Below, one piece after another: positions 1-13,200 of a stretch of 64,000 bases of DNA. The notes beneath the pieces are model-generated. The model made no database searches, was not told where the DNA came from, and saw only the letters and a program-made list of their open reading frames with translations. Numbering within the stretch: the stretch's first letter is position 1; each line of letters opens with the position of its first letter. Made by a program: the position numbers and the translations under genes. This stretch comes from Calamus simplicifolius (Eukaryota; Streptophyta; Magnoliopsida; Arecales; Arecaceae), in the NCBI GenBank assembly GCA_900491605.1, contig UESW01004826.1:264428-328427 (forward strand), in the 5' to 3' direction.

Positions 1-52
1 TCACTTTCGAGGGCATGTTTGGCATCCAAGGCACCCAAACCTTGCTGTTACT

Positions 53-1276
53 TAGCGCTGAAAGTAGGTCTGGGCTAGCCCGAGGCCTATAAAGCTGGGC
101 CAAGGGCCAACTTTTCTAATATTCTAGCCAACCTTGGACTTAAAACTGAGGCTCGTATTAATTTTGGGCCAAGCTCAGGTAGAGCATTGGCCCAACCTAG
201 GTCCAACTTGAATCCGAACCTGAACTAGGCCCAATAAATGAAGGTTTGATCAAGGCCAGCACCCGCACCATCATCTTTGAGAAGTTCAGCTTCACCCCCT
301 ATGGGCTTCATCACCATCACCATCTCCAGCATCTCCACCCTCACCGCCCCCGACCCCTCACTCATCTACTTCCTCCTCTCCAATAAGAGCCTTGTCCAAG
401 CCACCTATGAATCCCAGCAGTAGTAGCAAAACCTAATCCTAATCTATCTGCATCGAGATGTTCAATGCCCACCCCGACTGCTCCCTTGACTCCCTCCTTA
501 TTAGTTAGTCTGCTATCCCCTTCCTTTACTTCATCTTCGCCCTAGCCTACTTCGCATTCCTTACCATTTGGATCATCTATCTGGTCAAGAACAACCTCTC
601 CTTCCATCGGATCGACCATCTCATGGCCATCCTCCTCGTCACCAAGGCCGTCAACCTCCTCTTTACCACCTTGGACTAGCACTACATTTGCATCCCTGGC
701 ACCCCCATGGTTGGGACGTCCTTTTCTATTACCTCTTTCGATTCCTCAAAAGTGTTCTCCTGTTTACCATCATTGTCCTTGTCAGCATCGGTTGGCCCTT
801 CCTCAAGCCTTTCCTCCAAGAGGAGAAGGTCCTCATGATTGTAATCCTACTCCAGATGATCGCGAACATTACTTTTATTGTGATTGGTGAGTTAGGCCCT
901 TCATTTGAGACTGGTTCACTTGGAACCAAGTCTTCTTCCTGATCAACATCATTTGCTACTGCCATGCTGTTCCTAATCATCTGATCCATCCGACCCCTCC
1001 ATGAGACGTTCAAGACTAATAGGAAGGCTACAAGAAAGAACAAAGTCATAATGATCAATTCTGCTCAACTAGGCTAAAATCAGGCCAATACAGGTCAGCC
1101 TGTTATTTTGGCCCAAACGAACTAACTTGAGTTGGCTAGATGGATTTTAGGCTTAGCTCGAACCTGAGTTTTGGAACAATTTTCTAACTTTGACCTGACT
1201 TGAAATATGAAAAAAAATTCAAGCTGAGCTCATGCAAGGGTATAGCCGAATTCGGCCTGGCCCACTTTCAGCCCTA
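53..1276. mobile_element. Non-autonomous hAT-like element carrying a host gene fragment
   Basis: The left end reads TAGCGCTGAAAGTAGG and the reverse complement of the right end reads TAGGGCTGAAAGTGGG, an imperfect terminal inverted repeat beginning TAG as in many plant hAT elements. The subterminal 150-200 bp on both sides are rich in GGCC/GGCCCAA words, also typical of hAT ends. No transposase is present; the interior (about 243-1050) is a decayed GPR107/CAND7-like gene copy. The flanking 8-mers (CTGTTACT at 45-52, CTAACACC at 1277-1284) match at only four of eight positions, so a target duplication is not established. Class assignment rests on the end sequences; the element is old. Confidence 0.6.
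243..1050 (+). pseudogene. GPR107/CAND7-like seven-transmembrane protein pseudogene
   Basis: Translating across several frame changes gives pieces recognisable as the plant lung-7TM/GPR107 family. An N-terminal lumenal piece with IIFEKFSFTPYG lies near 270-305. The first membrane helix and its RIDHLM loop lie at about 505-650. The hallmark PHGWDVLFYYLFRFLKSV and GWPFLKPFLQEEK segments lie at 703-835, then VIGELGP, then WNQVFFLINII in another frame. There are in-frame stops (near 508 and 677) and at least three frameshifts. The lumenal domain is shortened by a deletion of roughly 100 codons and the C-terminal helices are missing. No introns are visible, but some family members may be intronless, so a retrocopy is not proven. 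It lies wholly inside the hAT-like element. Confidence 0.8.
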
Positions 1277-3906
1277 CTAACACCATCAATTTTCCTCTCT
1301 CTCACCCCCCCCCCCCCCCCCCCCCTCTCTCCCTCTTGCTGCTACCACTTGAAGTCAACCTCCACCAATGGCCTCTCCACCTCCCTCATCCTTTCCCACC
1401 GGACATGCCCGGCCATCACTGCCACCACCTAGTTCCTTTCCCTCTCCCTATTCCACTTTGGTTACGTTAGATGTCCACTGCCCACCACCTCCCTCCATCT
1501 GACTCCCACCTTAGCCACGCTAGCCAATTGCATTACCACCATCACCAATCTCCTTAGCCACATCCAACCACCACCAACACCACCGAAGCCATCATCCAAC
1601 CACCATGATCTCTTCCTCTCACTTTTCTTTACCTGCATCCCCAGGAGACTATAGCTGATCAGACATTGGGCCAGGCAAGATACGCACTAGTAGCTAGTTT
1701 CAATGCACATGCCTAGACCTGGCCCAGTCTAGCCCAATCATTAGGCCTATTTTTTTTAGTAGGTCCAATCCAATCTCAAAAAGCTAATCCCAAGTCCATC
1801 CATTAAGTCTCCTCCTCATTTAGATCTGGTTAGGACCTTTTTTTAGTGCCCAAGCTCGCAAAATTTCAGGCTAGCAGGGCAAGCCACTTTGACCAATGAT
1901 CAGCTCTGATATGTATATTTATATTATAGGGTGAAGCATGGATTTTTTAAAATTTTCTTAGGCCTGACCCAATTTTCAGACCGTGCCAACTTTTCCTTTT
2001 GCCCAAGCCCATTCCATAGGCTTATTTTTAGTGCCCAAGCCCTGCAAAATGGGTTGGGCTAGTTGGGTGGACCACCTGGCTTATGATCAACTCTAAGACC
2101 AACACATCAGTTCTACGCACCCCTTTCTAGCACAAGGAGGTATAAGAAGAAAAAGAACTAATCATTTCTCCCTTCAAGGATAGTTCATGATGGTACACCA
2201 ATATTTTTCTACATACAGAAATAATGAATAAATCCCCAAGAAGAAATCCCAAGAAGCACCTAAGCTTTAGGTGGAATTATAAGACAAGCATAATTTTAAG
2301 TAACCAAACAAACCCTCAAAGCATCATCAGCAACATCCCATCAATCTCAATCATTACATTTTACTAGTTGACAGTCCAAATCTCTAAAACCAGTCTTCCC
2401 ATAATCTTAATATTTTGATAGTATTTAAGACAATTCACATACAAGGAAAAAATAGAAAGTGATCCAACAATTCTCATTACATGAAAAGGTCCATGTAGTG
2501 GTTGATGAATGCAGTCTTGCAAACAGATAAAGAGATGATTGTTTGAAAAAATAAACAGAATTTCCACATTCAGATATAAATGAAAGGCACTGTATCAAGG
2601 GCTGCAACAGATTCGCAGTTCACTCTGTATATAAATGCAAATTTGGAGAGACCATACCCACAGAGCAAACTAACATATCTGAGAAAATTCTAGTTTCCCT
2701 TTCAACTCTCTTTGTGGAAGCTGATAAAGTAGTAAGATATCTGCAGATCATAAAGCATTATAAAAAGGCCTCCATGGCCCACCATCTCACACGTTTTTTC
2801 ATTTTTTCCTAATCAAATTGAGTACAAACATGTGAAGCCTCTGAGGCTATAACTCAATTTACTATGAGAAACTATTTTTCTAAATTTTGACATTTGTAGG
2901 CAATCATATTCAGTGATGAAATAAACGATAAGTTCAATGAAATTGTGACGGGTCCAGGAGATGATGCAGGACATGATGCTTATTCGGTTAAAGTGATATT
3001 ATTTGAATGAGCAGCAAAATATTAATTTTTAGGACACTAAAGATGGACACATCATGCCCATGTTAAACTTTCTATCCAGGTTTATTGCCTACAATAAAAG
3101 CATGACAAGCTTAAATATTTTACATATTAAAGCTCGGGAATTAGCTTTTCCAATGTCAATGCAATGAGATGCTTAAGAAAACAATGGATTGATGTGCATG
3201 GTGCATGTGGTGGTTAATGCATGCACAACTTAAAACAGTAAAAGAGGTGACTATTTCCAGACATAAGCATGAGTATCTGCCAGTTAGCATAAGCAGGCCA
3301 TGGCATTTTTCAATTTACACTAGTCTCCAGGTTAATCCTTCCTCTCCAGCAGGTTTATCCACAATAGGCCATTCAAATAAAGGAAACAATATAAAAGAAT
3401 CAATTGATGTTTTGGAAGTTGAAGGTTCAAATTCCTATTGTTCAAATACAAAATGTTAGTTGGTCCACTCTGAAAGAGGTGAGCAGTCATTCATTTTTGA
3501 AAGAATCCTGCTATAAATATTCAGTCCCCCACATTATATTTCTGTTTAGCTCCCTTCCATTGTTCCACCACATGTTATCAATGAAAACTACTCCACAGAC
3601 TGAATTGAGAACTTAAATCTTTGAGCTCATCAGCTTTAGTTCAGTTCTCCTTTGTATATAAATAAGAATAAGATATCTCATTTATTAACCCTGAAAATGC
3701 CTAATTTTATATTTCAGAAAATGCAAACAGCCATGAACAATGAAGTCCCACCATGTTTAAGTGCTCTCAAAGAGCTGACATGCTGTAATTTTTCCAGAAA
3801 GTCACAATTTCTGAACTGTAATATGATAGTATTTTATAGAAAATGAATGTATCCTCATAGCTGTGAAATAGCTTACAGGATAAAATTCCGTCATTAGATA
3901 ATTAAG
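1277..3906. other. Intergenic DNA with diverged direct repeat and poly-C tract
   Basis: A pure C run lies at about 1306-1324 inside CT-rich sequence. Two diverged direct copies of a GCCCAAGC..GCAAAA unit followed by a GATCAnCTCT motif lie at about 1848-1911 and 2030-2096, within GGCCCAA-rich DNA that resembles the subterminal regions of hAT-type elements. From about 2100 to 3906 I see no coding sequence; part of it should be the 3' UTR and downstream region of the NPGR2 gene. Confidence 0.4.
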
Positions 3907-4223
3907 TCATCTGAATGGCTCAACTGGTGCAGTCTCTTCAAGAAAAGCAGCAGCCTGAAAACACTCGGCAGCCTCAAGGACTGATCTGCCACCCTCAGAC
4001 TGATAAAAAAGACCTAGATTAAACCAAGCAACGTGATTATTTCTGTCCAGCTGCAGTGCATCGGTCAAGAAACTTCTCACAACAGCCATTGGCCGAACAC
4101 CAAGCTGTCTCAGGATAGTTGCTGTAGAGACCAAACTTGCAACGTGCGTGGGCTCTAAATCTAGTGCTTTGGTGTAAGCTCCTAGAGCTTCTTTGTGCAG
4201 ACCTTTTGCTTCATTCAGCTTCC
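3907..4223 (-). CDS. NPGR2: NPGR2 coding exon 5 and stop
   Basis: Follows acceptor AACTCAG and starts KLNEAKGLHKEALGAYTKAL. It contains the last two TPRs (HVASLVSTATILRQLG and NHVAWFNLGLFYQSEG) and ends ECFQAAAFLEETAPVEPFR with TGA at 3907-3909. The EETxPVEPFR tail is diagnostic for NPG/NPGR proteins. Confidence 0.9.
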
Positions 4224-7200
4224 CTGAGTTATAAACAATGAGATTAGAATAAGACGAAGGCTGCATATGACACTGAAAGCAGTAATTTCTGACCAGGTAA
4301 TGGATAGAATTTCCACAAGCGAAGAACAAAGTATAGAAGGAAAATTTGATAATGTTCTTGATGAGAAGGTATCAATGATGCAAGCAAAATTAAAGGATAA
4401 AGGAAGATTTACTGCCACCAATATGTCTGCTCTTAGGATAGCATGTGAAGGTAATTGCAAACGTCTTCTAGTATTGTAGAAGCAAACAGTTCATATATTT
4501 TTAGCAAAGAACCAGAATTCAGATGGTATAATGTAGTCCTTACTTTTTTTCTTTAAAAGACACTAAATGGGATTGCATCACAAATTAATTTCACTCATGG
4601 CTCATATCATACAAGTAAAATAGTAGGACCATGGAATTTTTGCTTACTTGAAAAAAAAAAAAGTTTATTCAGTTACAAGAATATGAATCAACATATAATT
4701 AACAATAGAACTTTTTGAGGGTCCATCTTTTCTTTTTTTCTTTTTTCTTAACACAAATCTTAAGGAGCAAGCACATACAGATAGAGATTACGCAAATGAT
4801 CTTCCAAATTTTTAATGTGATATGACATTTCTCAATCAAATATGGACCAAATATACATGGAACACCCGGCAGGCAGACAATACGTGAGAAGATATCTGGG
4901 AGGAAATGCAGTGCATATTCGATTATGAGGGTGAGAGAAAGTTTACTTAGGGTCACATTGGAGAATTTCTGGGCTAAGGGAGGCCTTAATTAGCAAATAT
5001 GGAACCCACCCCTACTTCTAAAGCACTTCCTCTAAGGTAAGCCTTACTAGCCCGAAACACCAAGTTTAGAGTAAACCGAGCTGGTGAATTATTGTGTTGG
5101 GGCAATTTGGACCTCTTATCCTATTTTCCTTTTTTCCCTTTTTCTTCTCTCTTCCCCCCTTTTTTTCCCTCCTTTCTTCTTCCTTTCTTTTTCTTTTCTT
5201 TTCCTCATCTTCTTCCTTCCTTTCTTTCTTTTTCTTTTTCTTTCTTCTTCTTCCTTTCCTTTCTCTCCTTTTCTTCTTCTTCTTCCTTTACTTTCTTTTC
5301 TTTCTTTCTTTTTTTTCTGATGGGTGCTTCAAAAGTACATCGAACATCCATAAATGTCAGTTTGGTGCTTTGAATAGTAACCCAGCCTTAATTAGGTATT
5401 CTAAAAGTACGCCATAGTAATTTTAAACATCCATAAACCTAAAAAAAAAATCCTCAAAAATGGAAATTTGAGAAACAAAAAGAAAAAAGCCAAAAGCGTT
5501 GCATAGTACCAAAGAAGTATTCAAAATGCTAGGAACAATATTGAAACTTTCGGCCTTAGATTCCTTAGTAGAAGTATTTCTAAGATATTTGCTTTCTTGA
5601 ACCCACACCCGCACTTGTGCCTGCTCCCAGTTCTGGCTACCGGCTTATACGCACAAAACCATATTTTCTTTTATAAAGGTTTTTTATATGTAACCTTAAA
5701 ATTAGCAATCAATCCCACCACAGCCTCTATAAAAGAGAGCAACTTGAGCTAACATGCAACTTCATATAAATGATGCAACAAAGGCATTAAGAAGTGATAC
5801 AACAATAGTCAAGGTACCTGTAGCATGCCATCCTAAAGCAGAATACGGACTAATACCCTTTAATTTTGAAAGGCAAGCTTCAGCATCTCTCCATTGAGCC
5901 ATGCTTATGTAGACGTTAGCTAGATCATGCCATGTTTCTATTTCCAAACTTATGTCACATTTTCCACCCTGCCAACAATGATATAGAAAGTAAGCATAAA
6001 AGAAAATATTCAAATATTCCAATAAAAAAGGCATTACATTAAGGCACATTCATCAGTTTGATATCAAGAATAGTGTTTATGTATCAAAAATAATACCATG
6101 TAAAATAGTGTTAGCTAAATGAAAATAGAGTAGATTTTATTAGAACAAAAAGCTACTTAATAACCAAATATCAGTAATACTTATAAAACAATTTCATAAA
6201 GGCTCCAGAGAAAGAACTTGGTACTGCACAACCTTTGAAGACTTTATCCCGACGCTAGAGCTTTTGGTCCGAAGTCGAATAACGGCTAGCAGATGAGTGT
6301 AAGTGTCAATAGCATTCTTAGTTGCCCCTGTGCAATCTGAACTTTAGCTTTAGTTCTCAATAGTTCTCCCTGGCTCCACTTTCCAGTCTGTTCCAGGGCA
6401 GCATTCAGTATAGTCTCAGCATCAACAAACCTTTTTCAGCAGACAATATCCGAGCTAACAGAATCCATCCCTTGACACTTGATCCAGCTTCTAATTTCAA
6501 AAGCTGCTTTGCGTAACGAAGTGCTGCATCCAACTTCCTCTGCTCAGCATTTTCTAGGCTGAGATTAAATAAGATCCTATGATCTTTTCCAGGCATCATT
6601 TGTTCAGCCTTTTCCAAAACCTCAAGTGCTTCATTCTGCCTTGAAACTCTATACAACTCAGAGGCAGAAGATCTAGCCTGAGTTGAAAGAGAAATGCCAA
6701 GCAGACAATTGGCAACACTTTCCATTTGATCACAATTTTTATCCAAATTAGAAAGTGCCCTGCGTGCAAAAGAAACACCTTCTTCTGCAAAAGCACTGTT
6801 CTCCCCACAAACCTTTGAAGCCAGCAATAAAGCTTTAACACAGTTTGGGTCCTCCCTGTCACTTAATAACTTCTTCAATAGGTTCAAAGCAGTTGAATTA
6901 TCATCTTCCCCCAAGTAACATAATGCTAGGGTATAATACCGTTCTTTCCTCTCCAAGACACCAGGTAAAAGTTCTTCAATCTGAATGGCTAGAGAATTTA
7001 GCTGCCCGGAGACAGATAGAGCAAAAATGAGGTGATCAATAACAGAAGGGTCCCACTCAATCCTCTTGAGAGCAAACTTCCTCAGGAGAATCATCAATAG
7101 AAGAATAGCCTCTTCTATATTGTTTTTAGGTATAAAAGAACCATCTTTTTGGGAACGGAGGTTAGGAGGACTTGCATCGCAACCTCCATAAAGAAGAAAA

Positions 7201-10200
7201 ATAGAGAATTCTTTTTGTATCTTTGCAAGAGACTCAGCATCAAGGTTCCAGTGGCTTAGAAGGGCTCTCCGATATGATGAGATGGCTTCATGCAAGAAGC
7301 CAGCTGATTTATATAGCTCTGGGAGCAACTCGATTGCCTTGCATACTGTCTCCTGTAATTTACAATCAGTAGCAAAGTTCTCAGGTAAGCCTTCAGGTGA
7401 TGCAGATTCTATGGTATCCAGAATAATGTTGCATGTTTCAGCAGCTTCTGCAAAATGATAATCAAATAAGATTAGCCATATATTGCGCATTTCAATATTT
7501 ACTTCTTAAGAACAAACACACAAACCACGAAAAATGCTCCTAAATCACAACCACTCCATCTATCCATCAGATTATATAGGTATGCCTTTGCTCTTAACTG
7601 CAAATTGGAACATAAGAAGGTTCATATACTGGTAGCTTGAGAAACTAAGACTGATCCTCCCATTTGACATGAAAAGCTATGATTGACTTTTAATGGTTAT
7701 ATACTTGAAGGGATTCTAAATAGGTTCAAGGACTTTTACTATTTTAATAGCTTTAACAGCAACACCCTTTGTGCATCTCCAAGAAATAGGTTGTACCAAT
7801 CAGCTTATAAGTTCCATGCTTCTATAGAAGTGCCCTCTATTAGAAGAGCAGATGAGTTCAAAGACAAAAGAGAGAGATGGTATTTTACCAAAAACGGTCA
7901 AGCACCGGCAAAGACTAGAATATTTTTTACCAGACCGAGATAAAGATGATTTCACTAGCATATTCTAAAGCTATCAATTCCAACCAAGTGACCATATCTG
8001 CTAGTATTCCAGAAGACATGCACCTCAAATACTTCATTTTTGGTTTGACTATTTTTTAGAACCCTATACTCCTTCAACTTTCCAGTTCAATATTCCCTTG
8101 TTCTCATTGCACAGATGAACAACATTCAGACAATGACATGCAAAATAAAGCATATTATGAACTATCAGAATCAAGGACAAGACAGTAGAGAACATACTGT
8201 CAAACCTTAGTGTGGCCCCCCACAATCTTCTACTTGATGCCTCCAACAATTTCATTGCTCCCTTCTACAAGTTAGGATATCTAAAAAAGAATCTCATATA
8301 TTGCATCCATCAAATTAACTATTCTAGAAGTCAAGATATATACTTCACCACAGATGAAAAAACAATGTTTGTGTGCTTCGCTCTTTTAAGTTTTCCAGTC
8401 AATTGCCTAAGAAATAATACATCTCAAACAATCAGTCTTTCTAGAATAGGGGTTGGTCTTCAGTAATCAAGGCAGAACCAAGGGGGGCAGCGAAACCCTT
8501 GATTTCTTTTATTTTTTAATAGGTGGCAACAAGGTCTAAGTACGGATCATACCATACCGGTAAGGTACTAGTATAGTATCGAGGTTCGATTCGATATGAA
8601 CCAAATCAATCCAAACCGAAGGGAACCACCCCATACCATGTAGTGTCAAGCAGTATTATAGCTGATTGTTAAAATATATTGGCTAAGTCTTAGTATGGGA
8701 TGCATACCGTACTGTATCGAGCCGGTAATGTACCAATATGATTCTCGATATCAATTTTGTGGACTTCGGGTGGCAACCTTCCAATAAGATCATAAGATCA
8801 TATTCAGATCATAATTACATATGACCTCCCTAAAGTTTTGCTTCAAATAAAAGCTAGCATTTAAATAATTGCCTAAATAATCTCTTAACTAATTAAATTA
8901 CTTACATTTTTCTCTAAAATTCTGGAAACTTATCTAATCCACAAGGAGCAAGATATTTTTCCTTCTAATTAATTCCATACCAAATCAAAATCCCAATGCA
9001 TCATCCAAGATATCCGCCCAAAGTTTTTCAGTCTATCGTCCCATGTCTCCCTCTCAATACCTCTAGTCTTCACACCTTCTTTCTCTCTAATAATGCCACT
9101 TTTCTTTTAATAAGAATGCCCCTCTTATTTAATCTCAAGCAAGCTACATAAAAAAGTTTAAATATGAGTTTTAAGTCAAAGAAGAAGACCTTTATCGAAA
9201 CAAATCAAGTAACTCTAGTTGGTTGGACCAAAGCTAACAATCAAATGCCCCTTACAACCTTCTGCATGATCCAATATAATCACGAACCTGCACGCTCCTC
9301 TCCCATGCTCTCATTGTCCTCTCTTTAAATATTATGTTTTTAAAGACAAATCCTTCTCCGTCTCCTTTTGTAATGAAGAAAAGGAAGCAGCACCCTCTAT
9401 AGTCTATATCAAGGTAAATCTTGTGGGACAAGGCCATTCTAGATTTTTCATAGAACGGAACATGCCGCTGTTCCATTCTGTCTCAACACTTAGGACAAGG
9501 AACGTCTCAAGATCCACCAATGGGGATGCTGAGATGACAATGAGACGATCCCGTCCTGACATTTGGGATAGCAATCCATCCTGCCATCCCATGGAATGTC
9601 TTCTTGGGACCTAAAACCCTAGTCTATGTAATGGGCTAAGATACAAGCCAAGCCTCAAAATACTGCATCTTTTTTTTTTCACTTCCTTTGCTATTATTCA
9701 AAATCAAAGATAATTCCCCTAATCATCCTCTTCCTCTCACTGACATAATGTTATGATGCACTCAATTTTCTATCATATGTAAAATGCAACTAAGATAGAT
9801 ATTTTATAAATCAAGCATGTCTTTAAATAGATAATGAGAATTAATGTTTTTATCAGTTGTCAGCGTTTTAGTAATCATGTCTGCTTCATTGAAATTACTC
9901 TTGATGTTTGATAATTTTTTGACTATTAGGTTGCATTATTGGCTTTATGTTGATTTGATAAATCAATATTTGGTGCCATCCCCACTCCCCACCCCTAGTT
10001 CCATCCCTGATGGTAATATTTGTCAATTGTCCTTGATTTTTCACATCATCTTACATACAATAGCACGTGTTGAGAAACTTAATAATGCTTTCATTCTAAT
10101 TATATGGTACAAAGAATAATAAATAATTGAATAAAAAACATAAATAGGATACTTGCATAACAACAACAAGAAGCCTTAACATTAAGCTAGTTGGTGTCAA

Positions 10201-13200
10201 TTACATGAATATTTTTTCTCCATGTGACATTTACATATATAAAAATGTGTTAAATACTAATTATTACTAATAATGTAATCTAAAAATACTTTTACTACAA
10301 TAAGGTATTATTTTTGAAATAATATGACCAGTAATTTTCTTATTTTTAAACTCCCATCTCTTGATTTGTTTCAATCTTAACCAACACACATTTCTCAACT
10401 CTATCCTCTCAAATTTTACCACAAATCCATCTCAACATTCTCATCCCTACAACATTCAACTTATGTTGTTCAATCGTCCCTATTGCACGGTGTTCTTGTA
10501 AAATTGCTTACTATAAACTATGGATTGTAAAGTTGCTTATTGTATTAAATGCAACGATAGAAAATCTTAATCCCAAACTATTTGGGATCGATTACATAAA
10601 TCCTTTCTCCATTTTGTTTGATTTTGAATCATATTTTCTATAAGATGCAAAAAATTTTATTCTTTTTTTACTTCCTCTCATATGATTTTTATCTGCCTCT
10701 ACCTTTTTTTTTTCTGCATATATCAAATCACTCATTCGCAAAGGTGACTTCTAGGTTTATGTTACACATGTCCAAACTATTTAAGTTGTCCTTTCCTCAA
10801 TTCGTCCTCAATTAGTGCTACCTCTATCTTTTTACAAATGTTTTCATTTTTATTATATCTTTCCTTATATTATTCATCTTTTCTTGTATCATCACATGCA
10901 TCTTAATATTCTCATTTCACTACATTTATCTTTTGTACATGTAATTTTCGAACTACCCAAAGTTTTGTTTCATAAGCATAGCCAATCTTATGACTATCCC
11001 ATAAATTCTTTTGCCAACTGGGTAAGTTCTTTGCGATCACATAATGTTTTAGTTTACATAATGTTTTAGTTATACTTCTTTATTTCATTCAACCTACTTT
11101 AATCCTAAGAACAACATCCTTCTCCATCTCTCCTTTCTTATGAATGATTGATCCTAAATTTTTTGAAACTCCATAGTTTTAAATTTTACTCTACATTTAT
11201 TTCTATTTCTAATTATCCTGAAATTACATTCCATATATTCTGTCTTTATCCTACTCAACCTAAAACCCCTACATTCTAATACAAATTTCGTAATTCTAAG
11301 TTACGATTAACACTAGCCTTAGTTTCATCGAATAGTATTACATCTGTAAATAACATGTTGAATACATCTAATAAACATCCATAACCAAAGCAAAAAGGTA
11401 AAAACTAAAGCAAATCCCTAATGTAAACTTACTGTAATAGAAAATCACTAATATTACCACCGGTAATTCTTATACTATTAACCACTCCATTATACACATC
11501 ATTTAGTATGTTAATATATCTAACAAATACTCCTTTCTAGTACAACACCAACAATAAAACTTTCTACAGACTCTATCATATGTTTTCTGTAAATAAATAA
11601 AAAACATATAAAGATCTTCCTTTTTCTTTATATTTCTTCACTAACCTCCTAAGAAGAAAAATAACTTCCATAGTCGACCTTCTTGACATATAACCAAATC
11701 AATTCTCCAATATTTTTGCAATACATCTCAACTTATGCTCAATTACCCTTTAACAAAGTTTCATGGTATAACTCATGAGCTTAATATCACGATAATTAGA
11801 GTAGTTTTGAATATCATTTTTATTTTTATAAATTGGTATAGTAATGTTTTCCTCTATTTATCAAATATTTCCTTAGTCTCTTAGATCTTATTAAGTAAAT
11901 TTGTCTCCAAAGTTGTTTCTACATCCCTTAAACATCTTTAAACCTCAATGAAAATCTTGTTCGGTCCTACAACTCTTCCTATTTTCATCTTTTATTAAAC
12001 CTCTTTCACCTCAAATATCCAAATCATCATCATTTTAACCTCAATAGAACTAGTAAAGCATCCTAAATTATCTACATAGTTTTTTTAATAATTTATTAAA
12101 ATAGTTTCTCTGTCTTTCTTTAATCTTATTCTTCTTAATCAAAACTTTTAACATTATATTTAATACATTTAATCTGAATTCATATCTCTAGTTTCCTCTT
12201 ATTCTTTCAATTCTATATATATTTTTCCTTTTATCTTTAGTTTTCTAACTTGCAATATAATTTTTCATATACCTTACATCTAGCTTTCCGTACCATCTTT
12301 TTAACTTTTTCTTAGCCATTTTACCGTTTTCATATGCTTCTCTATTCCTAAATTTAGGTAGGCTTTTATAGCACTCTTTTTTAGCTTTAACCACCTATTG
12401 AATTTTCTTATTCTATCACTAAATTTTCTTATCATATAGTCTTTTTGCCTTTTGACTTTCTAACACCTCTATATCAAATAGTATTGATTTTTCCAACTAT
12501 ACTCAGTTTTTTTCATCATTCTATCTTTACAAGCTATTAATTTCTCTCTTTTTAAATTCCATCACCTAGTCCTCTAATTCTTATACTTTTTAGTTCTCCA
12601 TTTTCTAATACATACATCCATAACCATCAATTTATGTTGCATGGTTAAACTCTCATCCAGTATAACATTACAATTTTGACAAAACACTCGATCAATCTTT
12701 CTAATAAAGAAAAATCCATCTAACTAGCATTATACCCACTTTTAAAAGTTATTAAATTAAAGTTTTTTTAAATGTGCTAGCTAACCCAATTAGTTTGAGA
12801 TTAAGGCTTTAATTATGCTTTAAAATGTATTGGCTAATAATAAATCAAATGCCATTGCAAACTCTAAAATGTCTTTTTTTTTTTTTTTTCTATCTACGAA
12901 TCCATAACCTCCATATAGTCCTTCAAAATCTATATTATATTTTCATACATGTCCATTCAAATCTTCCGATAAATATTTTTTTCTCACTACAAATCTCTTG
13001 AATTAATCTATCCATATCCTCCAAAAAAAACTTTACTTTGTTACATTATTTAAACCTACTTGGAATGCATAATCACTAATAATATTAATTTACTCCTCAC
13101 CTAACACCAATTTAATCAAAATTATTCAATCTTCTATCCTCTTAATATCTATAATTTCATCTTTTAGACTCTTATCTACGACACCATCAACCTGTATATC

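Noticed and set aside
45..1284. 8-bp target duplication for the hAT-like element at 53-1276
   Set aside because: Flanking 8-mers match at only four of eight positions, so it is not claimed.
1232..1432. 66-codon ORF through the poly-C tract
   Set aside because: Proline run is a poly-C artefact; it starts inside the hAT-like element end.
5084..5417. Three overlapping F/S/L-rich ORFs
   Set aside because: Pure polypyrimidine sequence keeps all frames open; it lies in an intron.
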